Of a stretch of DNA of 6,381 nucleotides, positions 1-5,139 are shown piece after piece. The position numbers and the translations under genes were made by a program. This DNA is from Actinomycetes bacterium. Its GTDB lineage: Bacteria > Actinomycetota > Acidimicrobiia > Acidimicrobiales > Microtrichaceae. The notes below the pieces were generated by a model that worked only from the letters and a program-made list of their open reading frames with translations, did not search any database and had not been told where the DNA came from. Every line of letters starts with the position of its first letter. Position 1 is the stretch's first letter. Where the stretch lies: positions 1-6,381 of the forward strand of contig JAFAFZ010000219.1 in the NCBI GenBank assembly GCA_023423215.1, read 5' to 3'.

Positions 1-113
1 CCGGGGGGGGGGAGGGGGGGGGAGCCGGAGGCCCTGCCGGCGGGGGAGGCGGAGGCGCGGACGGGGGGGGAGGCGGAGGCCGAACGGGGGCGGGTCGCCG
101 CGGTCGGGCCGGG
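1..113. repeat. G-rich low-complexity tract with a repeated 15-mer
   Basis: The + strand opens with G runs of 10 and 9 separated by a single A, followed by further runs of 5-8 G. The 15-mer GGGGGAGGCGGAGGC occurs twice, at 42-56 and 66-80, a 24-nt offset. The tract meets the usual definition of a G-quadruplex motif several times over. No gene can be supported here. Frame 1 is open and reads Gly/Glu/Ala-rich, but it runs on out of frame into trpC, so an upstream gene tail is possible but unproven. The window edge lies inside the homopolymer, so this may also be a contig end with unreliable base counts. Confidence 0.7.
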
Positions 114-119
114 TATCGT
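114..119 (+). promoter_or_regulatory. Putative -10 box for a near-leaderless trpC transcript
   Basis: TATCGT fits the actinobacterial TANNNT -10 pattern. Nine bases separate it from the trpC ATG, so transcription would start within a few bases of the start codon. No Shine-Dalgarno sequence lies in between. No clear -35 box is visible in the G-rich DNA upstream. Confidence 0.5.
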
Positions 120-128
120 CGCCGTCCC

Positions 129-917
129 ATGGCGACCTACCTCGACACGATCCTCGCGGCCCACCGCGAGGCCGCCGCACGCGACGATCGCTCGACGGAC
201 GCGCTGGTCGAGGCGGCGCGCGACCTGCCACCGGCGCGTGGGTTCCGTGCCGCGCTGCGGGGCGGTGACCGGCTGGCCGTCATCTCCGAGATCAAGCGCC
301 GTTCGCCGTCGAAGGGCGCGCTGGCCGCGGACCTGGATCCGACGACGCTCGCCGAGCGCTACCAGGCGGGCGGCGCGAGCTGCCTGAGCGTGCTGACCGA
401 CGTCGACCACTTCGGCGGGTCGCCCCAGGACCTGCAGGCGGCGCGTGCGGCCGTCGAGCTCCCGGTGCAGCGCAAGGACTTCACCGTCAGCGCCAACGAC
501 GTCTGCGACGCCCGGCTGATGGGCGCCGACTGCGTGCTGCTGATCGCGGCGGCGCTCGACGACGCCCAGCTGCGCGACTACTCGACGCTCGCCGACGAGC
601 TGGGGCTCGATGCCCTGGTCGAGATCCACGACGAGGCCGAGCTCGAGCGTGCGCTGGCCTGCACCTCCGGTCAGCTCGTCGGGGTGAACCAGCGTGACCT
701 CGAGACGTTCATGGTCGACCAGGCGCGTGCGGTGCGCATGGCCGGGGTGATGCCGGAGCACACGGTGCGGGTCGCGGAGTCGGGGGTGCGCGGACGTGAC
801 GACGCGCTCGCCCTGGCGGCTGCCGGCTACCACGCGGTGCTCGTGGGCGAGCACCTGGTCACGGCGGACGATCCCACCGCGGCGCTCGAGCAGCTGCGGG
901 TCCCGCTCGCCGTCTGA
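129..917 (+). CDS. trpC: Indole-3-glycerol phosphate synthase (TrpC)
   Basis: This cytosolic (beta/alpha)8-barrel enzyme closes the ring of carboxyphenylaminodeoxyribulose phosphate, releasing CO2 and water to give indole-3-glycerol phosphate for TrpA. The protein has 262 residues, normal for the family. Aligning its motifs with the known active site gives E54 and K56 (ISEIKRRSPSKG), K116 (RKDF), E165 (LVEIH), N187 (GVNQRDL) and E217-S218 (VAESGV), so every catalytic position is present. Two positions differ from the usual motifs: PVQRKDF where PVLRKDF is typical, and NQRD where NNRD or NARN is common. Neither replaces a catalytic residue. The ATG at 129 is the natural start: the N-terminal helix has the expected length and a -10-like box lies just upstream. 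trpF follows after 84 bases. Confidence 0.97.
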   Translation: MATYLDTILAAHREAAARDDRSTDALVEAARDLPPARGFRAALRGGDRLAVISEIKRRSPSKGALAADLDPTTLAERYQAGGASCLSVLTDVDHFGGSPQDLQAARAAVELPVQRKDFTVSANDVCDARLMGADCVLLIAAALDDAQLRDYSTLADELGLDALVEIHDEAELERALACTSGQLVGVNQRDLETFMVDQARAVRMAGVMPEHTVRVAESGVRGRDDALALAAAGYHAVLVGEHLVTADDPTAALEQLRVPLAV

Positions 918-949
918 GGTCCTGCGACGAGCGCCGGTCGAGGCGGTGT

Positions 950-971
950 CGCGGGGAAGTGTGCCCCGTCG
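950..971 (+). terminator. Weak hairpin between trpC and trpF
   Basis: CGGGG (952-956) pairs with CCCCG (964-968) around a 7-nt loop. Two more pairs (950-951 with 970-971) extend the stem past a bulged T at 969. No T-tract follows. It could attenuate or end the trpC transcript, but it may also be chance pairing in GC-rich DNA. Confidence 0.3.
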
Positions 972-988
972 CGGCGCCCGCGGGTCAC

Positions 989-994
989 TAGGGT
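989..994 (+). promoter_or_regulatory. Putative -10 box for leaderless trpF
   Basis: TAGGGT matches TANNNT and sits exactly 7 bases before the GTG start of trpF, the spacing expected if transcription begins at or next to the start codon. No Shine-Dalgarno sequence is present. No convincing -35 is seen. The box supports the GTG at 1002 over the in-frame GTG at 1008. Confidence 0.6.
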
Positions 995-1001
995 CGACGG
1001 C

Positions 1002-1682
1002 GTGTTCGTGAAGATCTGCGGTGTGACCAACGAGGAGGACGCCCTCATGGCGGTCGCGCTCGGCGCGGACGCCGTCGGCTTCGTCTTCGCCCCGTCGCCG
1101 CGCCAGGTCACCGTCGGCGTCGCCCGTGACATCGTGCGCCGCCTGCCGCCCGAGACGCTCACCGTCGGTGTGTTCCGCGACCAGTCGACCCGGTTCGTGA
1201 TCGACACCGTGCAGGGCGCGGGCCTGCGTGCCGCGCAGCTGCACGGCCACGAGACACCGGCGGACGCCGCTGAGGTGCGCCCGTACTGCCAGGCGCTGAT
1301 CGTCGCGTTCCCGGCGGGTGACCCCGGCCTGGCGCACGTCGACGACTACGGAGCGGACGCCATCCTGCTGGACTCACCGGCCCCGGGCTCGGGCGAGGTG
1401 TTCGACTGGTCCCTGGCCGAGGGCGCCCCGCTGAACCGTCGACTGATCCTGGCCGGCGGCCTGACGCCCGAGAACGTCGCCCACGGCATCGCCGAGGTCC
1501 GCCCGTGGGGCGTCGACGTGTCGAGCGGGGTCGAGACCGACGGCCAGCCCGGCCGCAAGGACGCCCGCAAGGTGCAGGCCTTCATCCGTGCGGCACGCGC
1601 TGCGGCGCCGGTCGACGCGCCGGTGCCCGACGGGCCCGGTCTGGGCAGCGGGCCGTTCGACTGGGCCGACTCGGGCATCTAG
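1002..1682 (+). CDS. trpF: Phosphoribosylanthranilate isomerase (TrpF)
   Basis: TrpF catalyses the Amadori rearrangement of phosphoribosylanthranilate to the substrate of TrpC. The 226-residue product starts MFVKICGVT, with C6 as the family's general-base cysteine. It continues with GFVFAPSPR (26-34), AQLHG (78-82), ILLDSP with D124 as the general acid, GGLTPENV (152-159) and a phosphate-binding GVDVSSGVE (170-178). The barrel ends near residue 200. About 26 Pro/Gly/Ala-rich residues follow, ending in PFDWADSGI, so the protein is longer than the usual ~205. The start is a GTG preceded by a -10-like box rather than a ribosome-binding site. A dedicated TrpF matters for taxonomy, because many actinomycetes lack trpF and use the dual HisA/TrpF enzyme PriA. 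Confidence 0.96.
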   Translation: MFVKICGVTNEEDALMAVALGADAVGFVFAPSPRQVTVGVARDIVRRLPPETLTVGVFRDQSTRFVIDTVQGAGLRAAQLHGHETPADAAEVRPYCQALIVAFPAGDPGLAHVDDYGADAILLDSPAPGSGEVFDWSLAEGAPLNRRLILAGGLTPENVAHGIAEVRPWGVDVSSGVETDGQPGRKDARKVQAFIRAARAAAPVDAPVPDGPGLGSGPFDWADSGI

Positions 1683-1694
1683 CACCTCGGTAGG

Positions 1695-1722
1695 CGCCGA
1701 CAGCCCGGCGCCGGGGTCGGCG
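1695..1722 (+). terminator. GC-rich hairpin after trpF
   Basis: CGCCGAC (1695-1701) pairs with GTCGGCG (1716-1722). Inside, CCCG pairs with CGGG around a GCGC loop, with AG bulged on the left. The structure begins 12 bases after the trpF stop codon. It has no T-tract, as is common for proposed actinobacterial terminators. With the -10 box before trpB it suggests a transcript boundary, though read-through into trpB is equally possible. Confidence 0.5.
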
Positions 1723-1757
1723 GGGCAACCCGTTTCGGAGCGGGTGCGCGCGGCCGG

Positions 1758-1763
1758 TACCTT
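1758..1763 (+). promoter_or_regulatory. Putative -10 box for leaderless trpB
   Basis: TACCTT matches TANNNT and ends exactly 7 bases before the GTG at 1771. A poor -35 candidate, TTCGGA (1734-1739), lies 18 bases upstream. There is no Shine-Dalgarno sequence before the GTG. The box fixes the trpB start, because the reading frame stays open for another 61 codons upstream, into the trpF gene. Confidence 0.6.
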
Positions 1764-1770
1764 GCACGAC

Positions 1771-3003
1771 GTGGACGACGCCACCGCGACCCCCTCCGAC
1801 ACCGCCCACGACGGCACCGCCCGCGTGATGGGCGAGCCCTCCGACGCCGGTCGCTTCGGCCGCTTCGGCGGGGTGTTCGTCCCCGAGACGCTGGTGCCGG
1901 CGCTCCAGGAGCTCGAGGCCGCCTTCCGCGACGCGTGGGCGGACCCGTCGTTCCGCGCCGAGCTGGACGGGCTGCTGTCGGACTACGCCGGACGCCCGAG
2001 CCCGCTGACCGAGTGCGCACGGCTCTCCGACGAGCTGGGCCTGCGGCTGCTGCTCAAGCGTGAGGACCTGAACCACACCGGGTCGCACAAGATCAACAAC
2101 GTGCTCGGCCAGGCGCTGCTGGCGAAGCGCATGGGCAAGACCCGGCTGGTCGCCGAGACGGGTGCCGGCCAGCACGGGGTGGCGACCGCGACGGCCGCCG
2201 CGCTGCTCGACCTGGATTGCCTCGTCTACATGGGCGAGGTCGACATGGCCCGCCAGGAGCTCAACGTCTTCCGCATGCGCCTGCTCGGGTCGGACGTCAC
2301 GCCGGCGGTGTCGGGCAGCCGGACGCTCAAGGACGCGGTCAACGAGGCGATGCGGGACTGGGTCGCGACGGTCGAGGACACGCACTACTGCCTCGGGTCG
2401 GTGATGGGTCCCCACCCGTACCCGTGGATGGTGCGCGAGTTCCACCGGGTCATCGGCGACGAAGCCCGGGAGCAGTGCCGGGCGCTGCTCGGCGCGGACG
2501 GCAGCAGCGGTCTGCCCGACGTCGTGGTCGCGTGCGTCGGCGGCGGATCGAACGCGGCAGGCATCTTCTCGGGCTTCGCCGAGCACCCCGAGGTCGAGCT
2601 GGTCGGCATCGAGCCGGCGGGTGGCGCGGCGGTCGGCCACGGCGTGCCCGGCATCGTGCACGGGATGATGTCGTACCTGATGCAGGACGAGTTCGGTCAG
2701 GTCCTCGAGGCCGAGTCGATCTCGGCGGGCCTGGACTACCCGGGCGTCGGCCCCGAGCACGCGCACCTGTCCGACCTGGGCAGGGCGCGCTACGAGCCCG
2801 TGACCGACGCCGAGGTGATCGAGGCCTTCAAGCTGCTCTCGCGCACCGAGGGCATCATCCCCGCACTGGAGTCGGCCCACGCGCTGGCGTGGGTGTCGCG
2901 CGAGCGGGCACAGCTCGCCGGGCGCACGGTCGTGGTGAACCTGTCGGGGCGTGGCGACAAGGACGTTGCGCAGATGATGGACGTGCTGGGGAGCGAGCTG
3001 TGA
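1771..3003 (+). CDS. trpB: Tryptophan synthase beta subunit (TrpB)
   Basis: This PLP enzyme condenses indole, channelled from TrpA, with L-serine to make tryptophan in the alpha2-beta2 complex. From the GTG at 1771 it is 410 residues, normal for TrpB1. [14 protein letters not shown] (28-41) is the family N-terminus, preceded by about 27 variable residues. K107 in HTGSHKINN is the Schiff-base lysine. AETGAGQHG (128-136) carries the catalytic glutamate E129, GGGSNA (257-262) binds PLP phosphate, and SGRGDKD (392-398) is the C-terminal signature. [14 protein letters not shown] (318-331) and [15 protein letters not shown] (297-311) are also typical. The open frame reaches back to 1588 inside trpF, but the -10 box at 1758 and the protein alignment favour 1771. 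The stop overlaps a GTG (GTGA, 3000-3003), and the last ~40 bases are duplicated downstream. Confidence 0.97.
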   Translation: MDDATATPSDTAHDGTARVMGEPSDAGRFGRFGGVFVPETLVPALQELEAAFRDAWADPSFRAELDGLLSDYAGRPSPLTECARLSDELGLRLLLKREDLNHTGSHKINNVLGQALLAKRMGKTRLVAETGAGQHGVATATAAALLDLDCLVYMGEVDMARQELNVFRMRLLGSDVTPAVSGSRTLKDAVNEAMRDWVATVEDTHYCLGSVMGPHPYPWMVREFHRVIGDEAREQCRALLGADGSSGLPDVVVACVGGGSNAAGIFSGFAEHPEVELVGIEPAGGAAVGHGVPGIVHGMMSYLMQDEFGQVLEAESISAGLDYPGVGPEHAHLSDLGRARYEPVTDAEVIEAFKLLSRTEGIIPALESAHALAWVSRERAQLAGRTVVVNLSGRGDKDVAQMMDVLGSEL

Positions 3004-3065
3004 GCCTCGTCGGGACAGCCGTGGCGCAGATGGTGGACGTGCTGGGGAGCGAGCTGTGAGCCTCG
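2964..3065 (+). repeat. Tandem duplication of the trpB-trpA junction
   Basis: Bases 2964-3009 recur at 3020-3065, a 56-bp offset, with only two mismatches over 46 positions (T2967 to G3023 and A2977 to G3033). Each copy carries the codons for the TrpB C-terminus, a GGGGAG ribosome-binding-like sequence (2988-2993 and 3044-3049), the overlapping GTGA stop/start, and the first codons of TrpA. The mismatches change GTT to GTG (silent) and ATG to GTG (Met to Val). Confidence 0.92.
3000..3059 (+). CDS. Possible 19-codon coupling mini-ORF between trpB and trpA
   Basis: A GTG overlapping the trpB stop (GTGA, 3000-3003) opens a frame of 19 codons that ends at TGA 3057-3059, itself overlapping the trpA GTG (3056). 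The predicted peptide is [19 protein letters not shown]. Its first three residues match the TrpA N-terminus, and its last 12 match the TrpB C-terminus ([12 protein letters not shown]) at 11 positions. It is clearly a by-product of the 56-bp duplication: the first copy holds the original trpA start, now cut off from the trpA frame. GGGGAG lies 6 bases before each GTG. A likely role, if any, is to relay ribosomes from trpB to trpA by two successive stop/start events. The peptide itself probably has no function. Confidence 0.4.
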   Translation: MSLVGTAVAQMVDVLGSEL

Positions 3066-3862
3066 ACGAGCCGGGGACGGTGGCGCCGCCGCTGTCGCTG
3101 CAGGCGTCGCTCGAGTCGCGGCGCGACGCGGGCGGGAAGTGCCTCGTGCCGTACCTGACGGGCGGCCTGCCCGGGTGGGAGCACATGCTCGGCGCCGTGG
3201 CCGACGCGGGCGCGGACGGCATCGAGGTCGGCATCCCGTTCTCGGACCCCGTGATGGACGGCCCGGTGATCCAGGAGTCGAGCGAGCTGGCGCTGGCGGC
3301 CGGTGCGACGCCGCCGGGCATCCTCGACGAGCTGTCGCGGCTGGACCTGGGCGTACCGCTGGCCGTCATGACCTACGTGAACCTGGTGTACCGGTTCGGC
3401 TACGAGCGCTTCGCCGCGACCGCCGCTCGGTCGCGTGTGTCCGCCGCGATCCTGCCGGACATGCCGCTCGAGGAGTCGGGGGAGTGGAGCGTGGCGGCGG
3501 ATGCCGCCGGCGTGCAGACGGTGATGCTGGCCGCTCCGACGGCGTCGGACGAACGACTGGCGCTCGTCGCCGCACGCGCGCGTGGCTTCGTCTACGCGGT
3601 CGGCCTGCTCGGCATCACCGGCGAGCGCGACTCGCTCGCGTCGTCGGCGAAGGTGATCGCGCGTCGCACCAGGGCGGTCACCGATCTGCCGGTCCTGGTC
3701 GGCGTCGGCATCTCGACGCCCGAGCAGGCGGTCGAGGTCTGCGAAGAGGCCGACGGCGTGGTCGTCGGCTCCGCGATCGTCCGGCAGGTGCTCGAGACGG
3801 GATCGCCGGAGGCGGTCGCGGACCTCGTGGGCCGGTTCCGCGACGCGCTCGACCGCGGCTGA
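3056..3862 (+). CDS. trpA: Tryptophan synthase alpha subunit (TrpA)
   Basis: TrpA cleaves indole-3-glycerol phosphate to glyceraldehyde-3-phosphate and indole, which tunnels to TrpB. The 268 residues match the family length. GIEVGIPFSDPVMDGPVIQ (55-73) holds the catalytic pair E57 and D68, with the same 11-residue spacing as E49/D60 of E. coli. PDMPLEE (134-140) is the loop that contacts TrpB, GITGERDSL (186-194) is the mobile active-site loop, and GVGISTPEQA with ADGVVVGSAIVR (232-243) bind the substrate phosphate. The GTG start at 3056 overlaps the stop of the 19-codon mini-ORF, and GGGGAG lies 6 bases before it, so translation is probably coupled. No -10 box is seen, so trpA most likely depends on the trpB transcript. 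Confidence 0.97.
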   Translation: MSLDEPGTVAPPLSLQASLESRRDAGGKCLVPYLTGGLPGWEHMLGAVADAGADGIEVGIPFSDPVMDGPVIQESSELALAAGATPPGILDELSRLDLGVPLAVMTYVNLVYRFGYERFAATAARSRVSAAILPDMPLEESGEWSVAADAAGVQTVMLAAPTASDERLALVAARARGFVYAVGLLGITGERDSLASSAKVIARRTRAVTDLPVLVGVGISTPEQAVEVCEEADGVVVGSAIVRQVLETGSPEAVADLVGRFRDALDRG

Positions 3863-3877
3863 CCGCGACCGCAGGCG

Positions 3878-3898
3878 CGCGGAAATCCGCGAGATTTC
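3878..3898 (+). terminator. Two overlapping inverted repeats after trpA
   Basis: CGCGG (3878-3882) can pair with CCGCG (3887-3891). Alternatively GAAATC (3882-3887) can pair with GATTTC (3893-3898) around CGCGA. The two hairpins share bases and exclude each other. They begin 15 bases after the trpA stop and end just before the HU promoter region. Either could help end the trp transcript, or the symmetrical DNA could be an operator for the HU gene. No T-tract follows. Confidence 0.35.
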
Positions 3899-3903
3899 AA
3901 GGG

Positions 3904-3942
3904 TTGCGCTTTCTTTTCACCCCGATTTCGTGCTAGTTACAT
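3904..3942 (+). promoter_or_regulatory. AT-richer promoter region for the HU gene
   Basis: From about 3893 to 3955 the base composition becomes clearly AT-richer than elsewhere in the window. It holds TTGCGC (3904-3909), TTTTCA (3914-3919) and an extended -10-like TGCTAGTTA (3931-3939), or TTACAT (3937-3942), which lies 17 bases after TTTTCA. The exact boxes cannot be fixed by eye. A start near 3945 would give a leader of about 100 nt. Confidence 0.4.
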
Positions 3943-3957
3943 GCATGGAATTTGCCG

Positions 3958-3990
3958 TCGTGGCCGACTGAACCCAGGCATCGGCCACGA
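3958..3990 (+). promoter_or_regulatory. Stem-loop in the HU mRNA leader
   Basis: TCGTGGCCGA (3958-3967) pairs perfectly over 10 bp with TCGGCCACGA (3981-3990). Inside, CTG (3968-3970) can pair with CAG (3975-3977), leaving an AACC loop and a 3-nt bulge. It lies about 40 bases before the Shine-Dalgarno sequence, so it does not hide it directly. A role in mRNA stability or in control by a protein or RNA is possible. Confidence 0.5.
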
Positions 3991-4028
3991 GCGGGGAACG
4001 ACCTAGATCGAGCAGATCCCGATCGACC

Positions 4029-4034
4029 AGGAGG
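4029..4034 (+). promoter_or_regulatory. Strong Shine-Dalgarno sequence of the HU gene
   Basis: AGGAGG lies 7 bases before the ATG at 4042. It is the only near-perfect ribosome-binding site in the window, fits a highly expressed nucleoid protein, and decides the HU start against the longer open frame beginning at 3952. Confidence 0.9.
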
Positions 4035-4041
4035 AAACACC

Positions 4042-4326
4042 ATGAACAAGACCGAGCTCGTCGAGACCATCTCGCAGCGCACCGACATCGCCAAGAAGGA
4101 CGTGCAGGCCGTCCTGGACACCTTCGAGGACATCGTCGGTGACATCGTCGCCAAGGGCAAGGAAGTCCTGACCATCCCGGGCTTCCTCAAGTTCGAGCAG
4201 ACCAAGCGTGCCGCCCGCACGGGCCGCAACCCGCAGACCGGCGAGACCATCCAGGTCCCCGCCACCAACGCGGCCAAGGTCACTGCCGGCGCCAAGCTGA
4301 AGGCCCGCGCCAAGAGCGGTTCCTGA
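4042..4326 (+). CDS. hup: HU-family nucleoid DNA-binding protein
   Basis: HU dimers bind and bend DNA with little sequence preference and compact the nucleoid. The protein has 94 residues, the standard HU length, and begins MNKTELVETIS. The helical dimer core (about 1-45) is followed by IPGFLKFEQTKRAARTGRN (45-63). The HU signature RTGRNPQTGE spans 59-68, with P64 expected at the tip of the DNA-intercalating beta arm. The C-terminus is lysine-rich and short, without the long Lys/Ala histone-like tail seen in mycobacterial and other actinobacterial HupB proteins. The start is fixed by AGGAGG 7 bases upstream. The gene has its own promoter region, a ~100-nt leader with a 10-bp stem and a terminator-like hairpin, so it is probably a single-gene transcript. 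IHF and HU are hard to tell apart at this length, but no IHF-specific feature is seen. Confidence 0.95.
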   Translation: MNKTELVETISQRTDIAKKDVQAVLDTFEDIVGDIVAKGKEVLTIPGFLKFEQTKRAARTGRNPQTGETIQVPATNAAKVTAGAKLKARAKSGS

Positions 4327-4352
4327 GCCACACCTGCGTTCGAACGCCGACG

Positions 4353-4374
4353 GAGCCGCCCTTCGGGGCGGCTC
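4353..4374 (+). terminator. Hairpin with TTCG tetraloop after the HU gene
   Basis: GAGCCGCCC (4353-4361) pairs perfectly with GGGCGGCTC (4366-4374) around TTCG, giving the extra-stable C(UUCG)G cap. It begins 26 bases after the HU stop. There is no T-tract, only a single T, so it may work as a U-less terminator or as a 3' stabilising end. Confidence 0.75.
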
Positions 4375-4421
4375 TGCCGCGTACGGGCCGCCGGTCGCGA
4401 TCGGGCGCGGATCCGCTGGTG

Positions 4422-4445
4422 GGACCGGGTCGAGCGACCCCGTCC
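4422..4445. promoter_or_regulatory. Dyad symmetry upstream of bcp
   Basis: GGAC (4422-4425) and GTCC (4442-4445), and GGGTC (4427-4431) and GACCC (4436-4440), are nested inverted repeats with one C/C mismatch and a GAGC centre. The element ends 29 bases before the bcp -10 box, so it overlaps or abuts the expected -35 position, a natural place for an operator. It could also be a second HU terminator hairpin. Confidence 0.4.
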
Positions 4446-4474
4446 TGATCGGCGACGTCGTCGGTGCCCCGCCC

Positions 4475-4480
4475 TACAGT
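4475..4480 (+). promoter_or_regulatory. Putative -10 box for leaderless bcp
   Basis: TACAGT matches TANNNT and lies exactly 7 bases before the ATG at 4488. No Shine-Dalgarno sequence lies between. The box favours ATG 4488 over the in-frame GTG at 4464, which lies upstream of the box and would not be transcribed. Confidence 0.6.
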
Positions 4481-4487
4481 GCCCGAC

Positions 4488-4958
4488 ATGGCAACGACGA
4501 CCGACGACCAGCTCACCGTGGGCGCCAAGGCGCCCGCCTTCGCGCTGAAGGACCAGACCGGCGCCACCGTGCGGCTGTCGGGGTTCAAGGGGCGCAAGGT
4601 CCTGGTGTTCTTCTACCCGAAGGCGAACACCCCCGGCTGCACCACCCAGGCGTGCGGCCTGCGAGACGTGGCGGACGAGATCGGCGACACGGTCGTGGTC
4701 GGCATCAGCCCGGACCAGCCCGACAAGCTCGAGAAGTTCGACACGCAGCACTCGCTGGGCTTCACCCTCCTGAGCGACCCCGAGCACGCCGTGGCCGAGA
4801 AGTACGGCGTCTGGGGAGAGAAGAAGCTCTACGGCAAGGTGTACATGGGCATCATCCGCTCGGCGTTCCTCATCGACGAGCAGGGCAAGCTCGAGCAGGT
4901 CTGGTACAAGATCAGCCCGAAGGACACGCCGAAGAAGCTGCTCGCCGCCCTCGGCTGA
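4488..4958 (+). CDS. bcp: Thioredoxin-dependent thiol peroxidase, Bcp/PrxQ type
   Basis: This cytosolic peroxiredoxin reduces hydrogen peroxide and organic hydroperoxides, and thioredoxin usually regenerates it. From ATG 4488 the protein has 156 residues, normal for Bcp. The thioredoxin fold starts at VGAKAPAFAL (11-20). The active site FYPKANTPGCT (42-52) has P44, T48 and the peroxidatic cysteine C51. C56 follows five residues later, in the resolving position of atypical 2-Cys E. coli Bcp (C45/C50), so an intramolecular disulfide is expected. R124 in GIIRSAFLID is the conserved arginine that activates the peroxidatic cysteine. KYGVWGEKKLYGKVYMGI (105-122) is strongly Bcp-like. The gene appears monocistronic and leaderless, with a dyad just upstream. 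It converges on the minus-strand gene at 5140-5304. Confidence 0.96.
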   Translation: MATTTDDQLTVGAKAPAFALKDQTGATVRLSGFKGRKVLVFFYPKANTPGCTTQACGLRDVADEIGDTVVVGISPDQPDKLEKFDTQHSLGFTLLSDPEHAVAEKYGVWGEKKLYGKVYMGIIRSAFLIDEQGKLEQVWYKISPKDTPKKLLAALG

Positions 4959-4984
4959 GCCTCTGGGGCCCTCCCGTTGGGGAA

Positions 4985-5027
4985 ATCTGGCCGTCCGCCG
5001 TGGTCCCACCACGTTTCGCAGCCAGAT
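4985..5027. terminator. Compound stem-loop 1 in the convergent gap
   Basis: ATCTGGC (4985-4991) pairs with GCCAGAT (5021-5027), enclosing a symmetric 7 by 7 internal loop and a second perfect stem, CGTGGT (4999-5004) with ACCACG (5008-5013), around CCC. It starts 26 bases after the bcp stop. It may act as a terminator for bcp on one strand. Both strands can fold, and no T-tract is present. Confidence 0.5.
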
Positions 5028-5053
5028 GTCGTGTGCGCGGTCGCCCGGAGCGA

Positions 5054-5100
5054 AGGATCGGATCAGAGGTGACGCCCAGCGTCAGCTGAGGTCCGATCCT
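5054..5100. terminator. Compound stem-loop 2 in the convergent gap
   Basis: AGGATCGGA (5054-5062) pairs perfectly with TCCGATCCT (5092-5100). Inside, TCAG (5063-5066) pairs with CTGA (5086-5089), and TGACGC (5070-5075) pairs with GCGTCA (5079-5084) around CCA, giving 19 base pairs in one 47-nt element. It ends 39 bases from the stop of the minus-strand gene, so it may serve as a terminator from that side. A structured RNA or a protein-binding site is also possible. Confidence 0.55.
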
Positions 5101-5139
5101 CTGCTCAGCACGGGAGGTGGGTCGTTGCCGGTCGCTCGG

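Noticed and set aside
1588..1770. An extra 61 residues at the TrpB N-terminus
   Set aside because: They overlap the end of trpF and the hairpin after it, do not resemble TrpB, and lie before the -10 box that ends 7 bases before GTG 1771.
1582..3369. A 595-codon open frame on the minus strand antisense to trpB
   Set aside because: It mirrors the GC-rich third positions of trpB and trpA, reads as Arg/His/Gly-rich sequence without any recognisable domain, and covers genes with complete catalytic motifs on the + strand.
4464..4487. Upstream GTG start for bcp
   Set aside because: It adds only eight residues that are atypical for Bcp and lies upstream of the TACAGT box that would drive transcription.
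3933..5012. A 359-codon minus-strand open frame antisense to HU and bcp
   Set aside because: It crosses two well-supported genes, the HU leader and the hairpins, and has no domain; it is a composition shadow.
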